The notes: generated by a model not told the origin, from the sequence alone. 64,000 nt of DNA from Paenibacillus lutrae (GCF_009757775.1 NZ_RHLK01000006.1:62001-126000); one strand, 5' to 3'. Positions 1 to 9,009 are shown, counted from the stretch's first letter. Numbers and translations: made by a program.

Positions 1-458
1 ATAACGCAGGGCGTTCCGATCTCGCCAACCGCCTGTGTAAGCTCGTCCAGCGTATCGGCGAACGCATAACGGGCGGTGCGCAGACCGAGCTCTTCGGCGG
101 CCAGCCGGCGGATGCCTTCCCGGTCCATTGTGAGTCTGGAAGCGTTCGCCGTCGGAATAACACGGAACCCTTCCTGTTCGAGCTTAACCAGCTCTTCAGT
201 CGCAATCGCTTCGATTTCGGGTACGATCAAGTCCGGCTTCTCCTGCTCGATCACACTGCGAAGCGCCGAAGCGTCCAGCATATCGATTACATAGCTGCGG
301 TGCGCGACTTGCATCGCGGGCGCATTCTCGTAGCGGTCGACCGCTATGGTCTCCACACCGAGGCGCTGCGCCTCCAGAATAACTTCTTTGCCGAGTTCTC
401 CGGAACCTAGCAGCATCATTTTTTTGGCTTTAGCTGATAATGGTGATCCGTACATCAT
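1..458 (-). CDS. purT: Phosphoribosylglycinamide formyltransferase 2 (PurT), N-terminal part; continues past the left edge
   Basis: This is the formate- and ATP-dependent GAR transformylase of purine synthesis (ATP-grasp family). The visible 152 residues follow the E. coli PurT N-terminus closely: a GSGELGKE dinucleotide-like loop, [28 protein letters not shown] and [18 protein letters not shown]. The gene is leftward and its C-terminal two thirds lie outside the window. Two adjacent ATG codons are possible. The outer one at 458 is preceded by GGGAGAGGG at good spacing, so I use it. Family identity is certain from motif order; completeness cannot be judged. Confidence 0.93.
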   Translation of the reverse strand, partial: MMYGSPLSAKAKKMMLLGSGELGKEVILEAQRLGVETIAVDRYENAPAMQVAHRSYVIDMLDASALRSVIEQEKPDLIVPEIEAIATEELVKLEQEGFRVIPTANASRLTMDREGIRRLAAEELGLRTARYAFADTLDELTQAVGEIGTPCV

Positions 459-579
459 TTCATCCCTCTCCCAAGGTCAGGGGCTGACGCCCCATTGAGT
501 TGTTTTATATGTATGTTAACAAAAGCGTAACATCAAGCTGCGTTGCAACAAATTAATAGCGGCAGACAGCTGGCTGCGG

Positions 580-899
580 TTAGCTTGCGCGGCAACGGTA
601 GAGGCATCCCGGATGCGGTGAGCTTGCACGGCAACGGCAGGGCGTCCGGATGCCGTGAGCTTGCGCGGCAACGGCAGGGGCGTCCGGATGCCGTGAGTTT
701 GCGCGGCAACGGCAGGGGCGTCCGGATGCGGCGAGTTTGCGCAGCAACGGCAGGGCGTCCCGGATGCCGTGAGCTTGCGCGGCAACGGCAGGGGCGTCCG
801 GATGCCGTGAGCTTGCGCATCAACGGCAGGGGCGTCCGGATGCGGGGAGCTTGCGCATCAACGGCAGAGGCGTCCCGGATGCCGTGAACTTGCGCGGCA
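580..899. repeat. Tandem array of about 38-bp GC-rich repeats
   Basis: Seven full units start at 618, 655, 693, 731, 769, 807 and 845 with lengths 37-39 bp, flanked by degenerate partial units. The consensus begins GTGAGCTTGCGCGGCAACGG and ends with GGGGCGTCCGGATGCC. Each unit contains a near-palindrome around TCCGGA. The units differ by a few substitutions and 1-bp indels, so open frames through them in several registers are best treated as accidental. The array lies between the 3' end of the VWA gene and the purT leader. No terminator-like U-run was seen in it. Confidence 0.9.
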
Positions 900-910
900 T
901 CCGCTCAAGC

Positions 911-2875
911 TTACCGCTCGCCGCGCAGCAGCAGCTTCCGCAGCAGAGGCGCCAGATGCTGCGGAAGCTCGGCCGCATGCGGGACGACAATTCCATGTCG
1001 TCCGTAGATGTTGCGCATCGTGATCCGCTGCGTCTCATGCACCTCGCCGCTGGCGAGGAAGACGCTGATCACGTCGATCCCGAGCCGCCGGCATTCGAGC
1101 ACAGCTTCATACGTGTCGAGAATGCCGGCCTCGTGGTACTCGGCGGCGGATGGCTCCCCGTCGGAGAAGACCAGCAGCACGCGCTGTTTCTCCGGGCGCC
1201 GCAGGAGCCGCCGGGCCGCGTGACGGATTGCGAATCCGTCACGGTTATCCTGCTGCGGCTCCAGCTGCAGCAGGGACGGCCCGCTGCGCGGAGCCAGGCA
1301 GGCGCCGAAGTCTACGACCGTGTGAAACACGTTCGGCGCTTCCTCGGCGCTCACGCGCTCCGCGTCTTCCCAGAATCCCGTCACTTCGTGAGGGATTCTG
1401 AGTGTACGCAGCGTCTCGTGAACCAGCGAGATGCCAAGCCTCGTTTCTTCCATCTTATCGTACATGGAAGCGGAACAATCCACAAGAAGCGAGAATGCGG
1501 CATCCAGATCGGAAGCCGGGTCACGCTTCTTGGTGAACAGGCGCGGTGCCTCATCGGTCGCGAAGCGTACGAGCTTGCGGCCCAGGTGTCCGTAAAGCAA
1601 ATCGCGCCTCGGCGCAGTCTGCTTGCGCTCCAGTGTCAGCCGCACGGTACGCGTCAGCTCCTTCGTCAGCGGCAGAATGATGCCTACAGCCTCCCGGTAG
1701 GCCGCCTCTTCTGCAAGCGTAGGCTTCCGCGCGGCAAGCCGTTCCGCAACCGCGCGCAGCTGAGGGGCGGCTTCTCCGCTCCCTGCCGCCGGATCAGCGG
1801 CTGAGCTGAGCGTCTGAGCGTCTTTTGGCGGTGCTTCAGACGGACGATTTGATGCCACCGAGCGTCCTTTTGCAACTGCCATCGCTTCGCTTGGTGCATC
1901 ATCGCCGGCCTGCACCGCTTCTCCACTGAAGCGGGCTGTCCTCGTTCCCCGCTCCAAAGCATGCCGCAGCGCCTCTCCTTCGGTATCCGGCGTCTCTCTA
2001 TGCCACATGGACTGTCTTTCACTATGGCGATTCATGTCCCGTCCGGCACCGGGTTCTATCTCGGCATCATCATTAGCGAGCCGCTTTGTTCTCCGCAGCG
2101 GCGGCTCGCTGCCCCGCAGAAGAGGCCTCTCTGCTCCGCTTCCCGCCCGTGCGGAGAAATATGCCGTGACCGCATCATGATCCAACCGGTACGCCAGAAT
2201 CTCCAACATGTCCAGGCACAGCTCCGCATTACGGGCAGTAGATTCCGCCCTCTCCGCTTCTTCCAGGTAAGGATGCAAAAGTCTCATCAGTGCATCGACC
2301 TCAGGACCAAGCTCCACGCTTTGCGTCTTCAAAGATTTTCCGGATGATCCGGTAAGCTGTTCCGTCCCCTTAAACCAGTAATAAACCGCGAGGAATAGAG
2401 CATCCGCCGTTTCGCCTCGCAACTGGTGAGCGATTAGCTTATGCCGGAAATAACCACGGTAAATATGTTCGCGCTCGTTAAAAACCCCGGAAGTTCCGGG
2501 CCTGATCCGCCGGCAGATGGTTTCCAGCCTGATATCCTCACAAAGCATAAACAGCTCACTGCCAAACCGGCTTAGCGGAGAGTCTGCAAGCTTAGCCAAA
2601 TAGAGGTCCGTATCCTCGCGACCCGTATACCAGGCGCTTCCGATCGCTCTTAAATATACGTCGCTTTTCATGCCGGCCGCCCGCTGGGCCGGTTTCCAGT
2701 CCCGCCAGAATTGACTAATGGTCAAAAGCGATTCGGACTCCTCGTAATGGGAGTGAAAGGCAAGCTCAACCCGGAGCTCCGCATTTCTTGCAAACGTTCG
2801 CGCCAGATCGACAAGCTGCATGAGGAGAAAGGCGTCCATTTTATTATCGAGCATGTGGATTTTACCGACAAACAT
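911..2875 (-). CDS. yojO: VWA-domain protein, partner of a MoxR-type AAA+ ATPase (YojO-like)
   Basis: The protein has 654 residues. The C-terminal third carries a von Willebrand factor A domain with a MIDAS motif DCSAS (around residue 466) and further conserved stretches (VHETLRTLRIPHEVTGFWED, LLVFSDGEPSAAEY). The centre, about residues 250-380, is charged and low-complexity and is probably a linker. The start at 2875 lies 4 nt after the stop of the upstream ATPase gene and has no good ribosome binding site, which suggests translational coupling. In Firmicutes this pair corresponds to B. subtilis YojN/YojO, related to NorQ/NorD and CobS/CobT. Such pairs remodel or insert metals into target proteins, but the target here is unknown. 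Confidence 0.82.
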   Translation of the reverse strand: MFVGKIHMLDNKMDAFLLMQLVDLARTFARNAELRVELAFHSHYEESESLLTISQFWRDWKPAQRAAGMKSDVYLRAIGSAWYTGREDTDLYLAKLADSPLSRFGSELFMLCEDIRLETICRRIRPGTSGVFNEREHIYRGYFRHKLIAHQLRGETADALFLAVYYWFKGTEQLTGSSGKSLKTQSVELGPEVDALMRLLHPYLEEAERAESTARNAELCLDMLEILAYRLDHDAVTAYFSARAGSGAERPLLRGSEPPLRRTKRLANDDAEIEPGAGRDMNRHSERQSMWHRETPDTEGEALRHALERGTRTARFSGEAVQAGDDAPSEAMAVAKGRSVASNRPSEAPPKDAQTLSSAADPAAGSGEAAPQLRAVAERLAARKPTLAEEAAYREAVGIILPLTKELTRTVRLTLERKQTAPRRDLLYGHLGRKLVRFATDEAPRLFTKKRDPASDLDAAFSLLVDCSASMYDKMEETRLGISLVHETLRTLRIPHEVTGFWEDAERVSAEEAPNVFHTVVDFGACLAPRSGPSLLQLEPQQDNRDGFAIRHAARRLLRRPEKQRVLLVFSDGEPSAAEYHEAGILDTYEAVLECRRLGIDVISVFLASGEVHETQRITMRNIYGRHGIVVPHAAELPQHLAPLLRKLLLRGER

Positions 2876-2878
2876 GGC

Positions 2879-3790
2879 TTAGAATAACGTCTCCGCCACA
2901 TTGCGTACGGCGGCACGTTCTCTTTCATCCTCAAGTTTGGCGGCTATCGCCCGTTCAATCGCGCGCTGTGCGGGCATATAGGCAGCTAGATCGCATGCAT
3001 CGATCAGGGCCCGTACCGATGCTGCTTCGTCAGACAGCTGCCCCATCTCCACCAGGGTGAGCAAATCTGCGGACAAAGCAACAAAAGTACTAAGCTGCTT
3101 TGTATCCCGAAGCAGGGATCGCTGCAGCAGCAAATCAAGAAGAGCCTCTCCTTGCAAATAAGGCACCTCTACAGCGACAAAACGATTCTTTAATGCTTCA
3201 TTCAGCGGCACGGTACCGATATACCCTTCATTAATCGCCGCAATAACGCGAAAATCCGCATGGGCTCTTACAATCTCCCCGGTGAACGGATTGGTAATGG
3301 ACCGTCTGTGGTCAAGTACCCCATTTATAAGCGGCAGTGTATCCGGCTTGGCCATATTGATTTCATCAATATACAGAATATGTCCCCGGGTCATGGCGGT
3401 GACCACCGGCCCCGGAACAAACTCGATGACAGTCTCATTTCCGTCACGGTTAAGCGTTTTGAACCCCAGGAGGGCTTCCGCATCCAGATCCGTTGAACAG
3501 TTTACCGAATGAAGCGGCTGACCTGTCACAAAAGACAGATGCTCGGCAAGCTTTGTTTTGCCTGAACCTGTCGGTCCTTTCAGCAGAACATGCTTGCCGA
3601 GCGCCAGTGCAATCATCGCATCCTGAAGCACCTCTGGCCGGGCAGGTACGAAACCGGGTGTTCCGATCTGTTTCTTCTCTTCATCCGTCAGTTTCTCCGT
3701 ATCAAAACGGTCGTTAAGCCGCTGAAATTTTTGCGTTATAGGTTCGGGCAAGCCCGATTGCTCCAGTATAGCAGCAGAAGTCGGTGTCAT
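2879..3790 (-). CDS. yojN: MoxR-family AAA+ ATPase (YojN-like)
   Basis: This AAA+ ATPase of about 303 residues has a Walker A GPTGSGKTKLAEHL near residue 75, a Walker B LYIDEINMA near 140, and the MoxR/NorQ-type segment FRVIAAINEGYIGTVPLNEA. The usual length of the family is about 300 residues. The start at ATG 3790 has AGAGGA nine nucleotides upstream; a GTG three bases earlier is also possible. It forms a tight two-gene unit with the downstream VWA protein, the normal arrangement for chaperone-like MoxR/VWA systems. The client cannot be inferred from the neighbours. Confidence 0.85.
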   Translation of the reverse strand: MTPTSAAILEQSGLPEPITQKFQRLNDRFDTEKLTDEEKKQIGTPGFVPARPEVLQDAMIALALGKHVLLKGPTGSGKTKLAEHLSFVTGQPLHSVNCSTDLDAEALLGFKTLNRDGNETVIEFVPGPVVTAMTRGHILYIDEINMAKPDTLPLINGVLDHRRSITNPFTGEIVRAHADFRVIAAINEGYIGTVPLNEALKNRFVAVEVPYLQGEALLDLLLQRSLLRDTKQLSTFVALSADLLTLVEMGQLSDEAASVRALIDACDLAAYMPAQRAIERAIAAKLEDERERAAVRNVAETLF

Positions 3791-3852
3791 CACAATCGTT
3801 CCTCTCCGTGTATATCCTTTCTTTTAACTATCAATCAAAAGAATACACGGTG

Positions 3853-4065
3853 TCAAGCTTCTACATCCTGGATTAGAGCGAACGGATAGAAATGCAGCGC
3901 ACTTCCGCACAAGGGGCAGTTCATATAACCCGGGATATCGTTGAGCATAAGCGCCATGGCGTAAGATGATTCATAATTAACAGCCCTTATGACATCTTGC
4001 GGCTGTACATATTTGCAGGCTTGTGATTCACAGGTTGCTCGGACTTTGTAGGCATTGGCCATCAT
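3853..4065 (-). CDS. Small conserved protein with a CPLCG zinc-ribbon half
   Basis: I do not recognise this 70-residue protein. It contains C-x4-C near residue 12 (CESQAC) and CPLCG near residue 51, four cysteines that could bind one zinc. There is no membrane segment. AGAGG lies 4-7 nt upstream of two adjacent ATG codons (4065 and 4062), so the exact start is uncertain by one codon. It sits upstream of the MoxR/VWA pair in the same direction. Confidence 0.6.
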   Translation of the reverse strand: MMANAYKVRATCESQACKYVQPQDVIRAVNYESSYAMALMLNDIPGYMNCPLCGSALHFYPFALIQDVEA

Positions 4066-4095
4066 CCATCCTCTACTTTCCGAAAGACAGGGCGG

Positions 4096-4299
4096 TTAAG
4101 CCCTGCTCTCTCCTTGGGCTTGTGGAAAATCCAGATTCAAAATAACCGTATAATGATCCGCTTGGGTCGGGACGATTTGAGCGATTTCAATATAAGGTGT
4201 TCCGAATTCATTCTCTGCACGATTTACAAGTGTATTCAGACTATCACTGAGCGTATCTTCCCCCGTCAAGGAAATTTCCGCAAAATATTGTTTGATCAT
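4096..4299 (-). CDS. Small hypothetical protein, translationally coupled
   Basis: This is a 67-residue protein of unknown function with no recognisable motif. It starts with an ATGA overlap with the upstream 52-residue gene, so the two are almost certainly co-translated. It is acidic overall and soluble, with an alternating pattern suggestive of a small alpha/beta fold. Confidence 0.6.
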   Translation of the reverse strand: MIKQYFAEISLTGEDTLSDSLNTLVNRAENEFGTPYIEIAQIVPTQADHYTVILNLDFPQAQGESRA

Positions 4300-4454
4300 G
4301 AATGGTTCCCGTATCCGGCATCTTCTTTCTCATAAGCGATCAGCGTAATCGTCTCGCCCGTTTCTTCCTTCAATCTGTTCTCGAGCTGGCGTATTTCATC
4401 CACTAAGTGATCCTTGCCGTGTAATTCAGCGAAAGTATAGCCTGTTTTTTCCAT
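4296..4454 (-). CDS. Small hypothetical protein (52 aa), first gene of a coupled pair
   Basis: The frame opens at ATG 4454 behind AGGAGGG at 7-8 nt spacing and ends in an ATGA overlap with the next gene. The product is 52 residues, hydrophilic, with a charged helix in the middle (DEIRQLENRLKEE). It has no recognised family. The strong ribosome binding site and the overlap make it a confident gene despite its size. Confidence 0.65.
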   Translation of the reverse strand: MEKTGYTFAELHGKDHLVDEIRQLENRLKEETGETITLIAYEKEDAGYGNHS

Positions 4455-4540
4455 ATATGTACCCTCCTAAATCATATTCGGTTTTATTGTTTCCAGCAGA
4501 TCTTCTTTTTAACAACCGATTTATTCTTGATAAACGCAAA

Positions 4541-4560
4541 AAAACTCCTTGCGGAGTTTT
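4541..4560 (-). terminator. Rho-independent terminator after the copper operon
   Basis: An 8-bp stem (AAAACTCC / GGAGTTTT) with a 4-nt loop is followed on the minus strand by a run of seven T. It lies 15 bp past the stop of the reductase-like gene and closes the leftward copZ-copA transcript. Confidence 0.85.
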
Positions 4561-4574
4561 CATGTATGATGCTT

Positions 4575-5198
4575 TCATTTTCCGGCAGTCGCATCACGAA
4601 GGGCTGCTAATGAGATTCTATCGATAAACTTCGAGAACTTTTCTTTCTTCTTCCCCTTTTCCTGAAAAATGGTGATCAATCCCATCACGACAGGCTCCAG
4701 TTCTTCTTCCCGGACTCCTGCGATCAGCAGCCGAGCTAATACAGCTTTCAGACCCTTCGTTTCACCGCCCACGTAGATATCGAAATGCTCTTTCATTTTG
4801 ACTATGGCAATGTCTTTAAGAAGAGGCTCGCTAGTACCAAGCGCACAGCCGGCATAACCGATTCGGACAGGACTCGGCACAGGGTGCCCGGCGATAACTT
4901 CATCTAATTTCTTCGCCGCTTCGAGCCCCGCGTCTTCAGCTCCTCTGCAGAAATTGCACGTAATCAGGCTTTTCGTGTAAAACCCGGCTGGATGAATCTC
5001 CAGTCCGGCAGCTCGCAGTCTGGCCTGCACCTGTTCCAGCTGCTCCTCTTCCACAGCGACATACAGCTGCTTGAAGGTAGTCAATTCAATACGAGCTTCT
5101 TGGCCGACTGCACTGCCGAGAACAGCCAGCTGCTGCGCTGTAAACACTGTCCCGCCTTCTCCAAACCCCGGTGTCACGGCAAACTTGCGAATCCCCAT
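4575..5198 (-). CDS. Half-size nitrite/sulfite reductase-like protein in the copper operon
   Basis: The product of about 207 residues resembles one half of a siroheme nitrite/sulfite reductase. An N-terminal ferredoxin-like half (VTPGFGEGGTVFTAQQLAVL, then ELTTFKQLYVAVEEEQ) precedes a region with cysteines in TCNFCRG and YAGCALGTSEP that could hold an iron-sulfur cluster. The cysteine spacing is not the classic C-x5-C...C-x3-C, so catalysis is not established. I choose ATG 5198 because GGGAGAGG lies 6 nt upstream; the longer frame from 5222 has none. The gene is 30 bp downstream of copA and ends at the operon terminator. Function is inferred from family only. Confidence 0.7.
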   Translation of the reverse strand: MGIRKFAVTPGFGEGGTVFTAQQLAVLGSAVGQEARIELTTFKQLYVAVEEEQLEQVQARLRAAGLEIHPAGFYTKSLITCNFCRGAEDAGLEAAKKLDEVIAGHPVPSPVRIGYAGCALGTSEPLLKDIAIVKMKEHFDIYVGGETKGLKAVLARLLIAGVREEELEPVVMGLITIFQEKGKKKEKFSKFIDRISLAALRDATAGK

Positions 5199-5228
5199 TC
5201 TCATCCTCTCCCTTTTCAACATTGGTTA

Positions 5229-7670
5229 TCAGGATTCGATCTTGACCCGCTGCAGCCGCAGCGCATTGAGCACGACAGACACAGAACTCAGCGCCATGGC
5301 GGCTCCGGCGACCCAAGGCGCCAGGAAACCCAGTGCCGCAATCGGAATACCCGCCGCATTGTAGGCTAACGCCCAGAACAGATTCTGGCGGATGTTGCCC
5401 ATCGTCTTGCGGCTCATGAAGATGGCATCCGGGATGCTGTTCAGATCGCCTCTCATGAGCGTAACGTCTGCCGCTTCCATCGCCACATCGGTACCTGTGC
5501 CGATTGCCATTCCGATATCCGCTACAGCCAGTGCAGGAGCATCGTTGATTCCATCCCCGACCATGGCGACTTTCTTGCCCTGAGCCTGCAGCTTCTTCAC
5601 TTCCTCCGCTTTGCCCTCCGGAAGCACCTCGGCAAGCACATGATCTATGCCTACTTGTTTGGCGATGGCCTGGGCCGTACGCTCGTTGTCGCCTGTAATC
5701 ATAATGACCTCAATGTTCATCTCTTTCAGCCTGGCAATGGCTTCCCGGGATGTTTCCTTGATCGTATCGGCTACTGCTACCATACCGGCGTATTGGCCGT
5801 CGACGGCGATCAGCATCGCGGTTTTGCCGTCCTGTTCCAGCTTCGACATGCGTTCGAAAGCCTGTTCGGCGTTCACGCTGTATTTCGCCATCAGCTTACG
5901 GGTTCCGGCCAAAATCTCTCGGCCGTCCACTACCGCGCGGATGCCGTAGCCCGGAATGGCCTCAAAGTCCTCGGTTGCCGGAATTCCAATGCCTTGTGCC
6001 GTAATCCCGTTCACAATCGCTTCCGCAAGCGGATGCTCGGAGTTCTTCTCTGCTGCTCCAACCAGCCTGAGGAAAGTCTTCTCATCGAGATTCTCGGCAG
6101 TAACATCGGTCAGTTCAGGTTTCCCTTTCGTTACGGTCCCGGTTTTATCTAGAATAATCGCATCGATTTTGTGCGTGGATTCCAGGTGTTCTCCGCCTTT
6201 AAAAAGAACACCGTACTCCGCGGCACGGCCCGAGCCGGCCATTATCGACGTTGGAGTGGCAAGACCGAGTGCGCAAGGGCAGGCAATGACCAGTACGGCG
6301 ATGGCTTTTTCCAGAGCGTTAGCGAAATCACCCGGAGTCACCCAGAAGTACCAGACCAGGAAAGCAACAACGGCAATTCCGACGACAATCGGGACAAAGA
6401 TACCTGAGATTCGATCCGCAACACGCTGAATCGGGGCTTTGGAGCCCTGGGCTTCTTCAACCACCTTAATAATCTGAGCTAAGGCTGTCTCTTTGCCGAC
6501 TTTGGTCGCTTTTATCTTCAATCGCCCGTTCTTATTAATCGTAGCTCCGATAACATGGTCCCCGGCTTTTTTCTCGACCGGAATACTTTCACCTGTCAGC
6601 ATGGATTCATCTACCGCGGAGGTCCCTTCCAGTACTTCGCCGTCAACCGGAACCTTCTCGCCCGGTTTGACGAGCACATGATCTCCCGCCAGTACTTCTT
6701 CAACCGGAATCGTCACTTCTTCGCCGTCCCGGATCACAAGAGCCGTCTTGGCCTGCAGGCCCATAAGAGTCTTGATCGCTTCGGAGGTACGGCCTTTGGC
6801 CAAGCCCTCGAACAGCTTACCCAGAATGACCAGTGTAATCAATACGGCACTAGTTTCGTAGTACATGGCCGGCCCATGATGAGCATCCGCCGGATTTAGC
6901 GCCCATTGTACCGTTAGAAATAAACTGTAGAAATAAGCGGCCGACGTACCCAAAGCTACAAGAACATCCATATTCGCGCTCTTATTGCGCAAAGATTTAT
7001 AGGCCCCCACGTAAAACTGCCGGCCGACGTAGAACTGTACCGGCGTTGCGAGGATAAGCTGAAACCAGGGATTCATAAACAGTTCGGGCATCCAGATCCA
7101 CGAGGTAAAGGAGAAATGGCCGACCATGGACCATAGCAGAGGAAGCGACAGGACTGCCGACAGAATTAATTTACGCTTCTGTCTCGTAATTTCCCGTTTG
7201 CGGAGTTCCGCAAGATCGCCTTCCTCCTGTTTCGTTATTGCCTTATAGCCAAGCTTCTCGATCCGGGCAAGCATATCGCTCACCGTCACATCCGCCGAGT
7301 TATATTCAACATGTGCGGTTTCCATGGCGAAATTGACAGTAGCTTTCGTTACGCCCGGCATTTTGTTTAATGCCTTCTCGATCTTAAGCGCGCACGCTGC
7401 GCAGGTCATCCCGACCAGCTGCAGGTCGGCTGCTTCTTTGGCCGTGTCGTAACCGAGCTTGCGGATACTCTGCTCCATATCGTCCAAGCTGATTTTCTGC
7501 GGGTCATAAGTTACTGTCGCACGCTCCATGGCAAAATTCACATTGGCTTCCACGACGCCATCCAATTTATTTAAGCCCTTCTCAATCCGGTTTGCACATG
7601 CCGCGCAAGTCATTCCGGTCAGGTTAAGAGAAGTATTCCGGGTATTTACAGCAGGTGCTGCTGTTTGCAT
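5229..7670 (-). CDS. copA: Copper-exporting P1B-type ATPase CopA
   Basis: This membrane ATPase exports Cu(I). About 813 residues carry two N-terminal heavy-metal domains with GMTCAAC motifs (near residues 20 and 87), transmembrane helices, the [10 protein letters not shown] metal-transport motif, the phosphorylation motif DKTGTVTKG, the HP dipeptide in SEHPLAEAI and the hinge [12 protein letters not shown]. All key residues are present and the length is normal. ATG 7670 is preferred because GAGGTG sits 6 nt upstream; the GTG at 7679 overlaps that site. It lies 34 bp after copZ and shares its CsoR-controlled promoter. Confidence 0.97.
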   Translation of the reverse strand: MQTAAPAVNTRNTSLNLTGMTCAACANRIEKGLNKLDGVVEANVNFAMERATVTYDPQKISLDDMEQSIRKLGYDTAKEAADLQLVGMTCAACALKIEKALNKMPGVTKATVNFAMETAHVEYNSADVTVSDMLARIEKLGYKAITKQEEGDLAELRKREITRQKRKLILSAVLSLPLLWSMVGHFSFTSWIWMPELFMNPWFQLILATPVQFYVGRQFYVGAYKSLRNKSANMDVLVALGTSAAYFYSLFLTVQWALNPADAHHGPAMYYETSAVLITLVILGKLFEGLAKGRTSEAIKTLMGLQAKTALVIRDGEEVTIPVEEVLAGDHVLVKPGEKVPVDGEVLEGTSAVDESMLTGESIPVEKKAGDHVIGATINKNGRLKIKATKVGKETALAQIIKVVEEAQGSKAPIQRVADRISGIFVPIVVGIAVVAFLVWYFWVTPGDFANALEKAIAVLVIACPCALGLATPTSIMAGSGRAAEYGVLFKGGEHLESTHKIDAIILDKTGTVTKGKPELTDVTAENLDEKTFLRLVGAAEKNSEHPLAEAIVNGITAQGIGIPATEDFEAIPGYGIRAVVDGREILAGTRKLMAKYSVNAEQAFERMSKLEQDGKTAMLIAVDGQYAGMVAVADTIKETSREAIARLKEMNIEVIMITGDNERTAQAIAKQVGIDHVLAEVLPEGKAEEVKKLQAQGKKVAMVGDGINDAPALAVADIGMAIGTGTDVAMEAADVTLMRGDLNSIPDAIFMSRKTMGNIRQNLFWALAYNAAGIPIAALGFLAPWVAGAAMALSSVSVVLNALRLQRVKIES

Positions 7671-7704
7671 GTTGGACACCTCATTTCTATCATTTCGCTT
7701 TTAT

Positions 7705-7908
7705 TTAAGCCACTTCGTACCCCTGCTCGACAAGCGTATCCCGTATGCGGTCGGCAGTCAGTGAATGCTCATCATAGATGACTTGGACCCTGCCGCCGCT
7801 CAGATTCACCGTAACGGCAGTCACACCTAATTTCATTAATGCACTTTCAATAGAATTCACACAGCGTCCGCAGGACATTCCTTTTACATGGAAGGTTATG
7901 TTTTGCAT
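7705..7908 (-). CDS. copZ: Copper chaperone CopZ
   Basis: The gene encodes a 67-residue heavy-metal-associated domain with the Cu(I)-binding loop GMSCGRC near residue 10. It delivers copper to CopA and shuttles it in the cytosol. AGGAGAG lies upstream of the ATG. It is the first gene of copZ-copA-reductase-like, directly behind a promoter whose spacer is covered by a CsoR-type operator. The loop has R where many CopZ proteins have H. Confidence 0.93.
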   Translation of the reverse strand: MQNITFHVKGMSCGRCVNSIESALMKLGVTAVTVNLSGGRVQVIYDEHSLTADRIRDTLVEQGYEVA

Positions 7909-7968
7909 CTTATCTCTCCTACAAGAAAATATTGTTTTTCAAGTATGGCCGCTTATGTTTGTATTATT

Positions 7969-7998
7969 ACTATACCCCCGTACCCTATATTAAGTCAA
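7969..7998 (-). promoter_or_regulatory. copZA promoter with CsoR-type operator
   Basis: On the minus strand, -35 TTGACT (7993-7998) and -10 TATAGT (7969-7974) are 18 bp apart. The spacer holds tatacccccgtaccctatat (7971-7990, plus strand), which matches the GC-cored inverted repeat bound by CsoR repressors (B. subtilis core TACCCTACGGGGGTAT). Repressor on this site would block RNA polymerase until copper binds CsoR. Confidence 0.85.
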
Positions 7999-8107
7999 GC
8001 GGAAATTACGTGTTTTTTTAAATAACTTTGCGGGTCATCTACTCAAATAGGCTGCCGGCCGTTCGCTGCCGATCTGGCCGGTAGCATGCCTGAGTGGTCC
8101 TTGAAGT

Positions 8108-8431
8108 CTACCTCATAAGCTTGTTGACTGTCGTCAGCAGCTCGGATATCACTTCTTCGTCACCTTCCTGGATACGCTCGATTACACAGCTTTTCATATG
8201 ATGCTCCAGGAGAAGTTTACCGACCCCATTAAGGGCGGATTGTATAGATGCGATCTGATTCAGCACATCGTCGCAATACGTATCTTTCTCTATGAGTCCT
8301 TTGACCCCGCGCACCTGGCCTTCAATGCGGTTCATACGGCTGATCAGGTTGTTCTTCGTTTTATCGGAATGGTGGCTCTTGCGCTCATTGCCGGCGGCAC
8401 AGGCCTCATGGGCCGGGTTCTCTGTTGTCAT
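8108..8431 (-). CDS. csoR: Copper-sensing repressor CsoR
   Basis: The product is 107 residues of the CsoR/FrmR all-helical family. The signature RIEGQVRGVKGLIEKDTYCDD gives the first metal cysteine, and HHMKSC supplies the histidine and second cysteine, the full C-H-C Cu(I) ligand set. The start ATG 8431 has AGGAGGG six bases upstream; the upstream in-frame extension overlaps the promoter and is not used. It sits immediately upstream of copZ with its own promoter and is the natural regulator of the three operators found nearby. Confidence 0.92.
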   Translation of the reverse strand: MTTENPAHEACAAGNERKSHHSDKTKNNLISRMNRIEGQVRGVKGLIEKDTYCDDVLNQIASIQSALNGVGKLLLEHHMKSCVIERIQEGDEEVISELLTTVNKLMR

Positions 8432-8455
8432 CCTAATCCCTCCTGTATATCCTCC

Positions 8456-8485
8456 ATTATACATTCAGGCTCCTTTTATAGACAA
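8456..8485 (-). promoter_or_regulatory. csoR promoter
   Basis: On the minus strand, -35 TTGTCT (8480-8485) and -10 TATAAT (8456-8461) are 18 bp apart, 25 bp ahead of the csoR start. No CsoR-type inverted repeat is visible here, so csoR may be constitutive. Confidence 0.65.
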
Positions 8486-8514
8486 TCCATTCCAGCGTTA
8501 CTTTTCAGAAAAAA

Positions 8515-8542
8515 AATCAGCCCCCGTAGCGGAGAGCTGATT
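8515..8542 (-). terminator. Terminator after the glutaredoxin-like gene
   Basis: A 7-bp stem AATCAGC / GCTGATT is followed by eight T on the minus strand, 17 bp past the glutaredoxin-like stop codon. Confidence 0.75.
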
Positions 8543-8558
8543 CATGCGAATGAACCTG

Positions 8559-8795
8559 TCAGGAAAGCAGCTTCTCGATCTCCTGGCGGTTAAACACAAA
8601 GCCGAAAAATACAGCGTCATCTATAAAAATGGTAGGCACCAGATTTTTTCCGGAGCGCTCCCGGAGTGTATCGGCATGTTCCGGATGCTCGGAAATATCA
8701 TATTCCTTGAATGGAATGTTGTGCTCATTTAAATATTTTTTGAAATTTTTGCAATCTTCGCAGGTCGGTGTCGTAAATACTTCTACCTTTCTCAT
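8559..8795 (-). CDS. Glutaredoxin-like (NrdH-type) thiol protein under copper control
   Basis: The 78-residue protein has the thioredoxin fold of glutaredoxin/NrdH proteins: beta strand VEVFTTPTCEDC with the redox pair CEDC at 12-15, and the cis-proline segment NLVPTIFID. It would reduce thiols or disulfides in the cytosol. Its promoter carries an operator identical in 18 of 20 positions to the copZ one, so it is probably induced by copper. A role in repairing copper-oxidised thiols or handling copper-glutathione-like complexes is an inference. Confidence 0.85.
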   Translation of the reverse strand: MRKVEVFTTPTCEDCKNFKKYLNEHNIPFKEYDISEHPEHADTLRERSGKNLVPTIFIDDAVFFGFVFNRQEIEKLLS

Positions 8796-8836
8796 ACGTA
8801 GACTAACCTCCTTCTTTTACAAATAAGTTTTCTCTT

Positions 8837-8865
8837 ATCATATACCCCCCAACCCTATATTGCAA
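8837..8865 (-). promoter_or_regulatory. Promoter of the glutaredoxin-like gene with CsoR-type operator
   Basis: On the minus strand, -35 TTGCAA (8860-8865) and -10 TATGAT (8837-8842) are 17 bp apart. The operator at 8841-8860 is tataccccccaaccctatat on the plus strand, differing from the copZ operator at two positions and lying in the same place relative to the promoter. Confidence 0.8.
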
Positions 8866-8942
8866 GATTAGACGGATTGGACACTATACGAATTGTGCAA
8901 CTGCGTGTAACCGGCGGCGTCCTTACTGAAGCTCAAAAATAA

Positions 8943-8976
8943 ACAACAGACCACTAAAACTACCGCAGTCTGTTGT
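8943..8976 (-). terminator. Terminator after the copper storage gene
   Basis: A perfect 9-bp stem ACAACAGAC / GTCTGTTGT is followed by TTTATTTTT on the minus strand. Confidence 0.8.
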
Positions 8977-9009
8977 CTGGCCCTGCATTTGTTTGTGCCT
9001 ACGCCAATC

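Noticed and set aside
543-887. Open frames on both strands through the 38-bp repeat array, up to 114 residues
   Set aside because: They exist because the GC-rich repeat lacks stops in several registers; 1-bp indels shift the frame between units and no ribosome binding site or family pattern is present.
580-899. The repeat array as a CRISPR array
   Set aside because: Units are contiguous with no unique spacers, and no cas gene is nearby.
851-1804. 317-residue plus-strand frame opposite the VWA gene
   Set aside because: It is antisense to a gene with clear VWA motifs and has no ribosome binding site or recognisable domain.
5640-6899. Plus-strand frames of 100-170 residues opposite copA
   Set aside because: copA is certain on the minus strand; these are shadows of a GC-rich coding sequence.
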